A stretch of DNA of 39,902 nucleotides, from the NCBI GenBank assembly GCA_016213405.1, contig JACRAM010000023.1:1-39902 (forward strand), written 5' to 3'. A program made the position numbers and the translations under genes. The notes beneath the pieces are model-generated. The model saw only the letters and a program-made list of their open reading frames with translations. It did no database searches and had not been told where the DNA came from. Within the stretch, counting starts at the first letter, position 1, and every line of letters begins with the position of its first letter. Below, one piece after another: positions 31,865-39,791 of the stretch. This DNA is from Bacteroidota bacterium (GTDB lineage: Bacteria; Bacteroidota; Bacteroidia; Palsa-948).

Positions 31865-32743
31865 TCAAAACGAAAACTTCTGCTCCTTTCTCACTTGCCC
31901 GTCAAATCTCAAGCGTGCGTAATAATCTCCTTGCGGTAAGTTGCTGGTCTTGAATTCATAATTGAAAAGATAAAAACCTTTATCGCGGGGAACATCGGTG
32001 AAAAACATTTCTACTACATGACCTTGTGCGTCATAAATACCAAAAGTGACTAATCCGTTTGTGTAAATTTCGTATTCAAATGTCCCGCTGATTTTAGCCG
32101 GATGATTATAAAATGCAGTTCCGTTATTGCTCTCCTCATAATCTATTTTGTATTTCGGAATTGCTTTTCCTGTAAGATTTGAAACAAACTTCTGCAGTTG
32201 CTTGCTGACTGCGTCATCCCCTCCAATGCTTTCCATTCCGTTGCCATCCGAAACAATCCACACAGCGCTTTGAGCGATGGGATTTTTATACCATTTATTC
32301 AGGTCAATGTATTTAGCAAGCTGAACGAGATTTGTATCTGCCATTTCTCCTATAGAAAAAACCGAACTACTGTCGGGCGAAGCGTTGTGCGCCTGGCAGC
32401 ACATTCCGTAAAGATCAAATATTTTTGTTTCGTTCGGAAGCAGCGCGAGTGTTACAGCTTTAGTGACAAGAATGTCCTGTTCAGAATTGTTCTCTGAATC
32501 CAGCCGTCTCCCCGCTTCCATTGAATAGGCTACAGGATGATTCTGATTGTTCTTGAGCTTCATTTTAATCACATCTCCTGTGTGACCACCTTTGCCAAAG
32601 ATTTTAGCTTTCACCAAATTCTTTTTCAAGGCATTTTCAACGGACATTATTTTGTTTTCTGCAAGCTTGTCCGCAAAAGCCATTGCAAAAACGGATTGAG
32701 TGATTGCGATAAACATCATGGGGAGGAAGAATGATGTTTTCAT
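31865..32743 (-). CDS. Secreted protein with C-terminal beta-sandwich, unrecognised
   Basis: 292 residues. Signal peptide 1-24 (ending AMAFA). Residues about 30-200 carry GGHTGDVIKMKLKNNQNHPVAYSMEAGRRL, DLYGMCCQAHNASPD (paired cysteines) and IAQSAVWIVSDG. The last 75 residues (FEYEIYTNGLVTFGIYDAQGHVVEMFFTDV, then PQGDYYARLRFDGQVRKEQKF) resemble a FlgD-type Ig or T9SS-like beta-sandwich, but the YPNP start motif is missing, so T9SS export is doubtful. I do not recognise the N-terminal family. It is 52 bp downstream of the DUF5916 gene in the same direction. Confidence 0.7.
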   Translation of the reverse strand: MKTSFFLPMMFIAITQSVFAMAFADKLAENKIMSVENALKKNLVKAKIFGKGGHTGDVIKMKLKNNQNHPVAYSMEAGRRLDSENNSEQDILVTKAVTLALLPNETKIFDLYGMCCQAHNASPDSSSVFSIGEMADTNLVQLAKYIDLNKWYKNPIAQSAVWIVSDGNGMESIGGDDAVSKQLQKFVSNLTGKAIPKYKIDYEESNNGTAFYNHPAKISGTFEYEIYTNGLVTFGIYDAQGHVVEMFFTDVPRDKGFYLFNYEFKTSNLPQGDYYARLRFDGQVRKEQKFSF

Positions 32744-32794
32744 GATAATAAGATTTAAAGAGCGTTAGAAGGATACAACGAAGAAGAAAGGAAT

Positions 32795-35215
32795 TTATTT
32801 TCTTCGCTTCAAACTTTGATAATCGAGGTAGTAAAGAATTTTTATAGAAAAACTATTTAATTGAGGAGATTCGAATGTTTTATTAAAATTATCGAGATAA
32901 TTATTGATTAGCTGCGTTCCTTCGGTGAAGATGGCATTCTTCCATACAAAGCTTAGTTCGCTTGCGGGAGCAAACTGCCATGTGTAAATCATGTCAACTG
33001 TCACTGCGTTAAAGTTGATGTTATTGTTTTGGTTGTAAGAAGTGGTTGATTCTTTTCCATTATCATTTAGCGCAAAATATTCTTTATACTTCACCTGACT
33101 CCAGTAATGGCGCGCACGTAGAGAAAGCGACATAGTAGCTGTGAAAATATAATTTGCCTGGAGTGTATTAATAATATCATTTCTGTCTCTCACTCCAAAA
33201 ATAATTGTATCGTTCACATTATCTGCCCATCCCACATCATCAAAATGACTTTCTGAATGATGAAAAAATTGCATGTTAAATTTATCATTGAAACGGAAAC
33301 GAGGCGAGAATCCCCATGAAAGTTTATTCCTGTTACGCTGATTAAACGGCATGTCACTGATTTCTCCTGAAAGTCCGAATCGTTTTCTTGAATCAGAAGA
33401 AAAATAAGTTCCCACATCATAACAGGTAGGCATTTGATAATATCTTCCGTCTATACGGGGTTCATAGTAATCATAATACTTTACCGGCCGAACTCCCCAT
33501 GTAAATCCCCAAGTGAAATAATTTTTAAAATCAATATCTGTACTCCAATCAATGTTCAGTTTGGCAAAGGTGCGCGGGCTTTCAAGCATGTAATAATCAA
33601 TTCCTAAATTGTTGGTCATCTTAATTATTTTCCAGAATGGTTTGTAAATGTTGTAACTCTGGTTGAAGAAAACAGCCGCTTCATTATTTCTTTCGAGATA
33701 ACCTAAATCATTCGGATTATACTTTTTATCTTTCACGCGATAGGTCAGTTCATTCTGATAACTCCCGCTAATTTTTTGAATGGTGGCTCTGTAAAGTATT
33801 CCGAGTTCAGGCATTGATGAATCGGGATAAAAGAGTTGACTCACACAAGCATTTCCATTTACAGACCATTTATTCGCTTTGTTGTTCAGTTTGAATTGCG
33901 TTCCTGTCACATTCGCGTCATACCAGTCACCGTCACGCGTAACATTTGTATTTGTCAGGCTCATATAAGAATTATTTCTCAGCGACTGGTCAAGCACAAA
34001 TACATTGTAATTTGTCAGCGGGTCCGTCATTATTTGTCTTTCTTGTCCGGAAATAGTGTCAAGCGCAACGGCAAAAGTATTTGCAGTGGTTGCATTCAGA
34101 AATCCGATTCCGAGTTTGCCTCTGGTTCTTCCGGAAATTTTTGTTGCGTTATACAATTGTGATGAAGAAGGATTTTTGGTAATGATTTCGTTTGAGTCTT
34201 TCAGATAATCGGCAGATCCATAACCCAACGGCTCTCCTCCTATTCTTCTGGAATAAAAAATATTGGAACGGTTGAATAATTCAATTCCCTCTGTAAAAAA
34301 AGAACGTTGTTCATCATAACGAGTTTCAAACGGAGAAAGATTCAGAACTTTATCATCGCTCCTCACTTGTCCGAAATCCGGAATCAGTGTCATGTCCATC
34401 GTAAAACTTTCGTTGATTCCGTATTTCACATCCGCTCCACCATTAATGGAATGAGCCGTATTGCCATCGTAAATATCAAGCGAAGAAGAAATGTAGGGAG
34501 AGAAAGAAAGACGGAGCGGAGATTCAATATGGGTGATACCTTTCAGAATACCAGACTGATGAATCAAACCTTGCTCTTCGGGATTGACAGGATTCCAGTC
34601 GCTGAATTCGCGATACCTTCTTATCTGGCGAAAAAAATTTATTCCCCATTCCTGATTTTCTTTTTTTGGGAAACGGATTGCAGAGTAAGGAATTTTTATT
34701 TCAGCCATCCATCCATTGTTAGAAATTTTTACTTTGCTTTCCCATGCCACATTCCACGAATCGTCAAAGTTATCCGGTTCAGAAGCTTTTGTATCGGCTT
34801 GCACTCCGCAGGAAGTAACTCCGAAAAAAAGTGCGTTCTGTCCGTCATTATAGGTGTCTATTAAAAAACCAAACGCATCGGCATTCGGACCAAAAAAAGC
34901 ATTATCGCGTTTTGATAATTCACACAAAATACTGTCGGGATGAGTATCATACATCATCGCACTGATGTATATGAAGAAATTATCATAAACGAATTTCACC
35001 TCTGTTTTTTGCCGGGAAGAATTTCCGGGATTCGGTTCTGATTGTGTGAAATCAGTTGCAATGGCAACATTCATCCAGCAGGAATCATCAAGAACGCCAT
35101 CAATCTTTGGAGAAGAAGAAATACGGACAGCTGTGTATTCTTTTTTTTGCGGAGTTTGGGTAAAAGAAAATAATGAAGTAAAAACAAACAAAATACAGAG
35201 CGAGCCTCTTTTCAT
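32795..35215 (-). CDS. DUF5916 protein: CBM9-like domain plus outer-membrane beta-barrel
   Basis: 806 residues from ATG 35215 (MKRGSLCILFVFTSLFSFTQ signal peptide); the frame to 35254 includes the promoter box and repeat hairpin. Residues about 25-220 form a carbohydrate-binding family 9-like domain (KIDGVLDDSCWMNVAIATDFTQ, DNFFIYISAMMYD, DAFGFLIDTYNDGQNALFFGV, GWMAEIKIPYSAIRF). The remainder is long runs of amphipathic strands ending in an Arg/Lys tail, as in outer-membrane barrels of the DUF5916 family. The function of that family is not established; sugar or glycan handling is suggested by the CBM9 part. Confidence 0.87.
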   Translation of the reverse strand: MKRGSLCILFVFTSLFSFTQTPQKKEYTAVRISSSPKIDGVLDDSCWMNVAIATDFTQSEPNPGNSSRQKTEVKFVYDNFFIYISAMMYDTHPDSILCELSKRDNAFFGPNADAFGFLIDTYNDGQNALFFGVTSCGVQADTKASEPDNFDDSWNVAWESKVKISNNGWMAEIKIPYSAIRFPKKENQEWGINFFRQIRRYREFSDWNPVNPEEQGLIHQSGILKGITHIESPLRLSFSPYISSSLDIYDGNTAHSINGGADVKYGINESFTMDMTLIPDFGQVRSDDKVLNLSPFETRYDEQRSFFTEGIELFNRSNIFYSRRIGGEPLGYGSADYLKDSNEIITKNPSSSQLYNATKISGRTRGKLGIGFLNATTANTFAVALDTISGQERQIMTDPLTNYNVFVLDQSLRNNSYMSLTNTNVTRDGDWYDANVTGTQFKLNNKANKWSVNGNACVSQLFYPDSSMPELGILYRATIQKISGSYQNELTYRVKDKKYNPNDLGYLERNNEAAVFFNQSYNIYKPFWKIIKMTNNLGIDYYMLESPRTFAKLNIDWSTDIDFKNYFTWGFTWGVRPVKYYDYYEPRIDGRYYQMPTCYDVGTYFSSDSRKRFGLSGEISDMPFNQRNRNKLSWGFSPRFRFNDKFNMQFFHHSESHFDDVGWADNVNDTIIFGVRDRNDIINTLQANYIFTATMSLSLRARHYWSQVKYKEYFALNDNGKESTTSYNQNNNINFNAVTVDMIYTWQFAPASELSFVWKNAIFTEGTQLINNYLDNFNKTFESPQLNSFSIKILYYLDYQSLKRRK

Positions 35216-35221
35216 AGAAAA

Positions 35222-35229
35222 CAAAGTTA
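35222..35229 (-). promoter_or_regulatory. -7 promoter box, near-leaderless, for the DUF5916 gene
   Basis: TAACTTTG on the minus strand ends 6 nt before ATG 35215, the same geometry as for the 4354, 12949 and uvrB genes. Confidence 0.55.
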
Positions 35230-35241
35230 GAATATCTATTT

Positions 35242-35327
35242 TGGCTAAAGCCATATTAGATAAAACAAATTGCCACGACCTTAAGGTCGTGGCAAAAATA
35301 GAAAGACGACTGAAAGGACTTTAGTCC
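35242..35327. repeat. Three-hairpin cassette, second copy
   Basis: TGGCTAAAGCCA (35242-35253), a perfect 26-bp palindrome built on TTGCCACGACCTT (35270-35295), and GGACTTTAGTCC (35316-35327). The same three hairpins in the same order and orientation lie at 6431-6515. Here the cassette fills the gap between the DUF5916 start and the purC stop; its last hairpin is 3 nt from that stop and may help to end purC transcription. Confidence 0.9.
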
Positions 35328-35329
35328 AA

Positions 35330-36301
35330 TCAAATTTTAACTGCTTCTTTAGAAGATGAATATTTCTTCAGGAACAAATTAATGTTTGCCTCTACCCTGC
35401 TAAGTACATTTGAAGTTTCAGTTCGTTGGAATTTTTCTCCGAGAATATTTTCGTAAAGTTCAATGTAGCGGTCTGAAATTTGTTTTACCACTTCATCTGT
35501 CATTTCAGGTACTTTCTGTCCGTCTTTCCCCATAAAATTATTTGCGATGAGCCATTCGCGCACAAATTCTTTTGATAATTGTTTTTGCGCTTCTCCTTTT
35601 GCCTGACGTTCAGCATAACCTTCTTTATAAAAATATCTGGATGAATCAGGAGTATGAATTTCATCTATCAAGTAAATCTTTCCATCTTTTTTCCCGAACT
35701 CATATTTAGTGTCAACCAGAATCAATCCCATCTTATCTGCCAACTCTGTTCCGCGCTGGAAAACTCCACGCGTATATTTTTCCAGTTGCCCGTAATCTTC
35801 TTTCGAAACAATTCCACGTTTCAGAATTTCTTCTCTTGAAATATCTTCATCATGCCCAACGCTTGCTTTTGTTGATGGAGTAATTATCGGTTCAGGAAAC
35901 TTATCATTCTCTTTCATTCCTTCCGGAAGTTTCACTCCACACAATTCTCTTTTTCCTGATTTATAAGTTCTCCACGCGTGTCCGGATAAATATCCGCGAA
36001 TCACCATTTCAACTTTGAAGGGTTCGCACATTCTCCCCACTGTTACCATCGGATCGGGGGAATCAATCACCCAGTTGGGGACAATATCAGAAGTTGCTTT
36101 CAAAAACTTTGAGGCAATCTGATTCAACACTTGTCCTTTGTATGGAATTCCTCTTGGCAACACGACATCAAAAGCAGAAATTCTGTCTGACACAATCATG
36201 ACAAGAATTTCATCATTGATATTGTACACTTCGCGGACTTTTCCTTTGTAATAACTCTTCTGATTAGGAAACTTAAAATTGGTTGAGGTAATTGCGTCCA
36301 T
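35330..36301 (-). CDS. purC: Phosphoribosylaminoimidazole-succinocarboxamide synthase
   Basis: 323 residues, the long form. It joins aspartate to CAIR with ATP in purine synthesis. Motifs: [83 protein letters not shown] and [13 protein letters not shown]. It starts 14 bp after the phoH stop and is probably cotranscribed with it. Confidence 0.96.
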   Translation of the reverse strand: MDAITSTNFKFPNQKSYYKGKVREVYNINDEILVMIVSDRISAFDVVLPRGIPYKGQVLNQIASKFLKATSDIVPNWVIDSPDPMVTVGRMCEPFKVEMVIRGYLSGHAWRTYKSGKRELCGVKLPEGMKENDKFPEPIITPSTKASVGHDEDISREEILKRGIVSKEDYGQLEKYTRGVFQRGTELADKMGLILVDTKYEFGKKDGKIYLIDEIHTPDSSRYFYKEGYAERQAKGEAQKQLSKEFVREWLIANNFMGKDGQKVPEMTDEVVKQISDRYIELYENILGEKFQRTETSNVLSRVEANINLFLKKYSSSKEAVKI

Positions 36302-36315
36302 AGAAAAAAATCGTT

Positions 36316-37281
36316 TTAAGTTGTATTTAATTTATTTGGTTCGATTTTAGCATACGCTTCAATAACACTTCTTACAATTCGGTGGCGCACTACATCGCTT
36401 CCGTCCAAGAAAATAAAATCAATTCCTTTGATACCGTTAAGAATTTGCGCAGCACTTATTAAACCTGAAGGATGGTTTCTGGGTAAATCAATTTGAGTTA
36501 TATCGCCAGTGATAATAAATTTTGCGGTGGTGCCCATCCTTGTTAAAAACATTTTCAATTGTCCTTCGGTTGCGTTTTGCGCTTCGTCAAGTATCACATA
36601 CGCGTGGTCAAGTGTTCTGCCTCGCATGAAAGCAAGCGGAGCAATTTCAAGCACGCGGCTTTCCATATAACTCTGCATTTTTTCAGCGGGAATCATATCA
36701 TAAAGCGCATCATATAAAGGTTGCAGATAAGGGTCGAGTTTTTCTTTCATGTCTCCGGGAAGAAAACCCAGACTCTCCCCTGCTTCTACAGCAGGACGGC
36801 ACAAAACAATTCTTCTCACTTCTTTATTTTTCAATGCCCGCACAGCCATCGCCACCGCTGTATATGTTTTTCCAGTTCCTGCCGGACCAATTGCAAAAAT
36901 CACATCATTCTTTTTCGCACTTTCCACCATCTTGCGCTGGTTCGCGGTGCGTGCCTTCACCACAATTCCGTTGTTGCCGAAAACTATTACATCGTTCTGG
37001 TCAGGAGAATTTGCAGTAAGTTTTTCTCCGTTGCCGTTCATGATCTCTTCAATCACATCTTCAGATAATCTGCCGTTGGTGGAAAAATAATTCTGAAGCG
37101 TCTGAATCCTCTTTTCAAAGAGGTCGAGTTCTTCCTGTTCACCCAAAACCTTCAACGTGTCACCGCGCGCGACAATTTTAAGTTTCGGAAAATGTTTTTT
37201 TATTAAGTAAAGGTTTCGGTCGTTTATCCCATAGAATTCTACAGGATTGTCGGATTCGATTCGGATCAGTAATTCGTTCAA
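36316..37281 (-). CDS. PhoH-like ATPase
   Basis: 321 residues from TTG 37281 ([12 protein letters not shown]); no ATG is available further upstream in frame. An N-terminal KH-like region ([18 protein letters not shown]) is followed by the PhoH domain: Walker [56 protein letters not shown], Walker [25 protein letters not shown], and [10 protein letters not shown]. These are thought to be RNA-related ATPases, in some bacteria linked to ribosome and YbeY function. It is divergent from the SAM hydroxide adenosyltransferase gene. Confidence 0.93.
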   Translation of the reverse strand: MNELLIRIESDNPVEFYGINDRNLYLIKKHFPKLKIVARGDTLKVLGEQEELDLFEKRIQTLQNYFSTNGRLSEDVIEEIMNGNGEKLTANSPDQNDVIVFGNNGIVVKARTANQRKMVESAKKNDVIFAIGPAGTGKTYTAVAMAVRALKNKEVRRIVLCRPAVEAGESLGFLPGDMKEKLDPYLQPLYDALYDMIPAEKMQSYMESRVLEIAPLAFMRGRTLDHAYVILDEAQNATEGQLKMFLTRMGTTAKFIITGDITQIDLPRNHPSGLISAAQILNGIKGIDFIFLDGSDVVRHRIVRSVIEAYAKIEPNKLNTT

Positions 37282-37286
37282 GAAAG

Positions 37287-37314
37287 TTGGATTCGTTTAT
37301 TGTTTTTACTTTTG
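37287..37314 (+). promoter_or_regulatory. Promoter of the 37374 gene
   Basis: TTG at 37287-37289, 17-nt spacer, TACTTTTG at 37307-37314 (fits TAnnTTTG). It lies in the divergent gap 37282-37373 and would give a leader of roughly 55 nt. Confidence 0.45.
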
Positions 37315-37373
37315 TAAAGCGAAAATAAATATTTCTGTCGTTTTTTCCTTTATAAGTTATTGACATTTCAACA

Positions 37374-38156
37374 ATGCCTGTCATCACTCTCACCACTGAC
37401 CTTGGAATAAACGACCACTACGTAGGCTCACTGAAAGGAACTATTCTTACCCAAATGCCCGAAGCCACCATTGTTGACATCACTCATCTTGTTCCTCCGT
37501 TCAACATTCATCACGCTGCCTATATTTTGAAAAATGCTTATCCGAATTTTCCGAAAGGCACTGTTCATATTCTTGGAGTGAATGCGGAATCATCTCCTGA
37601 ACAGAAACATCTTGCCATGTATTGCGATGGTCATTATTTCATTGGCGCTGATAACGGAGCTTTCTCCATCCTGTTTGAAAAAGTTCCTGACAAAATTGTT
37701 GACCTGAGCAACCTACGGCAGGATACCGAACTGCTGACCTTTCCTGTGCGCGATGTGTTTGTGAAAGCTGCCTGCCACATTGCGCGCGGTGGCACGCTGG
37801 AGATTCTTGGCGCTGAGCAATCTGTTTTTTCTAAGGTTGATTTGTTTAAGCCCACGCTTGAGAACAATACTATTCAGGCAGTGATAACCTATATTGATTC
37901 ATACGGAAATGCGGTGTTGAATATTACCCGCCCGTTTTTTAACGAAACAGTAAAAGGAAGAAAGTTTGCAATTGAATTTCCTCCCGGAGAAGAAATCACT
38001 TCCATTTCTCTAACCTACAGTGATGTGCCGAAGGGAGAAATTTCAGCGCTCTTCAACAGCGCAGGTTATCTCGAACTCTCCATGAATCAGGGAAAAATTT
38101 CTGAAATGTATGGGTCTGGGATTAACAATATTATCACCATTAGAATTGAAGAATAG
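37374..38156 (+). CDS. SAM hydroxide adenosyltransferase (SAM hydrolase, DUF62 family)
   Basis: 260 residues, full length. The family splits S-adenosylmethionine into adenosine and methionine with water; fluorinase and chlorinase are relatives. Seen here: ITLTTDLGINDHYVGSLKGTIL, ATIVDITHLVPPFNIHHAAYIL, GTVHILGVN, YFIGADNGAFSIL, TFPVRDVFVKAACHIARG and YIDSYGNAVLNITR. The halogen-binding loop typical of the fluorinase is not evident, in keeping with the hydrolase. It stands alone on the plus strand. Confidence 0.92.
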   Translation: MPVITLTTDLGINDHYVGSLKGTILTQMPEATIVDITHLVPPFNIHHAAYILKNAYPNFPKGTVHILGVNAESSPEQKHLAMYCDGHYFIGADNGAFSILFEKVPDKIVDLSNLRQDTELLTFPVRDVFVKAACHIARGGTLEILGAEQSVFSKVDLFKPTLENNTIQAVITYIDSYGNAVLNITRPFFNETVKGRKFAIEFPPGEEITSISLTYSDVPKGEISALFNSAGYLELSMNQGKISEMYGSGINNIITIRIEE

Positions 38157-38310
38157 TATAGACATCTTTTCCTAATTGGATGAAAACAAAGTAAAATGAA
38201 AAAATTGCCACTAAGACACCAAGTCACGAAGAATACACACAAATACTTTCGTGAAATTTTGTGCTTTTGTGCTTTTGTGGCGAGAAATTTAATTAGGAAA
38301 GATGTCCTAT
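38157..38310. repeat. Nested inverted repeat with octamer inner arms
   Basis: Outer arms ATAGACATCTTTTCCTAATT (38158-38177) and AATTAGGAAAGATGTCCTAT (38291-38310) are inverted copies apart from two single-nt indels. Inner units: CCACTAAG, ACACCAAG, TCACGAAG (38208-38231), then CTTTCGTG (38246-38253), ATTTTGTG, CTTTTGTG, CTTTTGTG (38256-38279). The outer right arm contains the first bases of the start codon of the next gene. Confidence 0.85.
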
Positions 38311-38590
38311 GAAAAAATATTTATTGTTACTCTTTGTATTCCTTTTATTTTCATTGAGCAAAATATTTTCACAAACTGTTTATGTTAATCAAAGCGGAAA
38401 CCATTATCACACCAGAGCATGCAAATTATATACAAAGAATTTTGAAGCTGTGCCATTATGGAAAGCAAGGGATGTTTACCAAAAAAAACCCTGTGAGAAA
38501 TGCCATCCTCCAACCAAAGATATTAAATCAGTACCGAAAAAAAAGTCTGGCAAGACAAAACCCAAGCAAACTACCCCAGTGAAAAAGTGA
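38309..38590 (+). CDS. Small secreted Cys/His protein
   Basis: 93 residues. Signal peptide 1-21 (ending IFSQ). The mature start VYVNQSGNHYHTRACKLYTKNFEAVPLWKARDVYQKKPCEKCHPP follows the pattern YxxxxGxxYHxxxC...A....PCxxC, a small probable metal-binding module often attached to the end of secreted thermonuclease-like proteins; here it stands alone. The C-terminal 25 residues are a Lys/Pro-rich tail. The ATG overlaps the right outer arm of the repeat at 38157-38310. Role unknown. Confidence 0.8.
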   Translation: MKKYLLLLFVFLLFSLSKIFSQTVYVNQSGNHYHTRACKLYTKNFEAVPLWKARDVYQKKPCEKCHPPTKDIKSVPKKKSGKTKPKQTTPVKK

Positions 38591-38694
38591 GTCTTCAACC
38601 TAACCTTGATAAACAGCCGACTGTGTTTTTGTTGGGAAGATAATTGGCACGAAGGAATGTCTTTGTGCTTATTGCGAAGCAAAAAATCATTTGT

Positions 38695-39453
38695 TTAATT
38701 TATATAGCCGTAACCTTGTTGATTTAATCGTAAATTGTTTTCATTATTATCTACCAATTTCTTTCCTTGTAATATATGATTCGGTATAAGATTTCCAACA
38801 AATTCCCATCTGCGCTTTGTGTTTTCATTTGTGCGTGATGACATTGTAGCTCCCGCTGGAAACCAAGCTTCTATTTTGTAAACATTAATAACCACACTAT
38901 CATATATTGCTAAAGCAGTTGGGTATTCTAATTTACCTGCTTTCTGAGTGCGCGTATCCTTTGACACGTTTGACCAAAATTGCCTTGTACAATCATATAA
39001 TTGAGTTTCATTTTTTGTTGGTGAAAAAGTTTCATTAATAGAAAAATACATGTATTTTTCTTTGATGTCTTTTACACAAATTGGCTTTGAGCCATAAAGT
39101 CTTTCAATTTCATTAACAGATAATCTTCCTTTCTCTATCCCATGCCCCCTAACACTATTTGTTAGGTTTTCTATTCCTACCGTATCAATAATTGACGCTT
39201 CAACTTCGAGTGCTATTTTTTCGGAAGCAAGACCGTATCTGATTATCTCAACAATTGGTTGTTTGTTCCGAGAACGGATTTCTTTAATTTTCTTTATCTT
39301 TTTGGATTCTGAATTTGTTGCTTTAAGATGATCGTACGCTCTATTGTTAGAAGAAGCTTTCCCAACGTAAAATATTTTTTTATCGAAGGGGTCAATAAGA
39401 GCATATACATAGTGTCCTAAATGTTTCAAAACATTTTTATTAAATTTATTCAT
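38695..39453 (-). CDS. GIY-YIG domain protein with unassigned C-terminal domain
   Basis: 252 residues. The N-terminus is a GIY-YIG nuclease fold of the LEM-3/COG3680 kind: GHYVYALIDPFDKKIFYVGKA (13-33), R38 in NNRAYDHL, and a candidate metal-binding Glu around 83-85 (ALEVEASIID). Residues about 130-250 (YMYFSINETF, LYDCTRQFWSNV, ALAIYDSVVINVYKIEAWFPAG, RRWEFVGNLIPNHILQGKKL) form a second, beta-rich domain whose layout recalls PUA-like readers of modified bases; that is inference. The combination suggests a DNA-modification-sensing nuclease, but housekeeping roles are possible. No partner gene adjoins it; repeats lie on both sides. Confidence 0.78.
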   Translation of the reverse strand: MNKFNKNVLKHLGHYVYALIDPFDKKIFYVGKASSNNRAYDHLKATNSESKKIKKIKEIRSRNKQPIVEIIRYGLASEKIALEVEASIIDTVGIENLTNSVRGHGIEKGRLSVNEIERLYGSKPICVKDIKEKYMYFSINETFSPTKNETQLYDCTRQFWSNVSKDTRTQKAGKLEYPTALAIYDSVVINVYKIEAWFPAGATMSSRTNENTKRRWEFVGNLIPNHILQGKKLVDNNENNLRLNQQGYGYIN

Positions 39454-39498
39454 ATAATTATTTTTTGGTGCTTGCGATAGTAAATTTACAAAATCATC

Positions 39499-39563
39499 TC
39501 ACCCCGTTGGATATTTATTTTAAAAATTCATTCTGCTATCTGACAGATTATCCTACGGGGTGA
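39499..39563. repeat. TCACCCCGT inverted repeat
   Basis: TCACCCCGTTGGATA (39499-39513) and TATCCTACGGGGTGA (39549-39563) pair at 14 of 15 with a 35-nt loop. It begins 45 bp upstream of the GIY-YIG start. Confidence 0.85.
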
Positions 39564-39598
39564 ACCTCACAAACCATAATATACCAAATCAATTACTG

Positions 39599-39779
39599 AC
39601 TGATGTTACGCACAAGTCATTTTAAAAAAAAATATTCAATATTCAATACGCAATGTTCAATGTTCAATGAATTGCACTGTTTTTTTTACTTGAGAATTGA
39701 GAATTGAACATTGAATACCTGCCTGCGCAGGCAGGTTGAACATTTTTGCGTAAGGTGAGTGATTAACTGATGTTACGCA
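39599..39779. repeat. Composite repeat: 14-bp direct repeats around inverted heptamer arms and a perfect palindrome
   Basis: ACTGATGTTACGCA occurs at 39599-39612 and 39766-39779. Between them: left heptamers ATTCAAT twice, ACGCAAT, GTTCAAT twice (39634-39668); right heptamers TTGAGAA twice, TTGAACA, TTGAATA (39690-39717); then the perfect 20-bp palindrome ACCTGCCTGC plus its inverse (39717-39736); then one more heptamer TTGAACA (39736-39742). The palindrome thus interrupts the heptamer array. Confidence 0.88.
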
Positions 39780-39791
39780 GAAAAGCAATTA

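Noticed and set aside
31865-32743. Thioester-type adhesin domain
   Set aside because: A Cys and a Gln are present (MCCQ, AQSAVW) but the surrounding pattern does not convincingly match such domains.
35046-35324. 92-codon plus-strand frame across the second hairpin cassette
   Set aside because: It overlaps the start of the DUF5916 gene in antisense and runs through the palindromes.
39599-39779. Direct repeats as a simple transposon target duplication
   Set aside because: Fourteen bp is long, no transposase lies between them, and part of the word recurs in another repeat, so the call is left as composite repeat.
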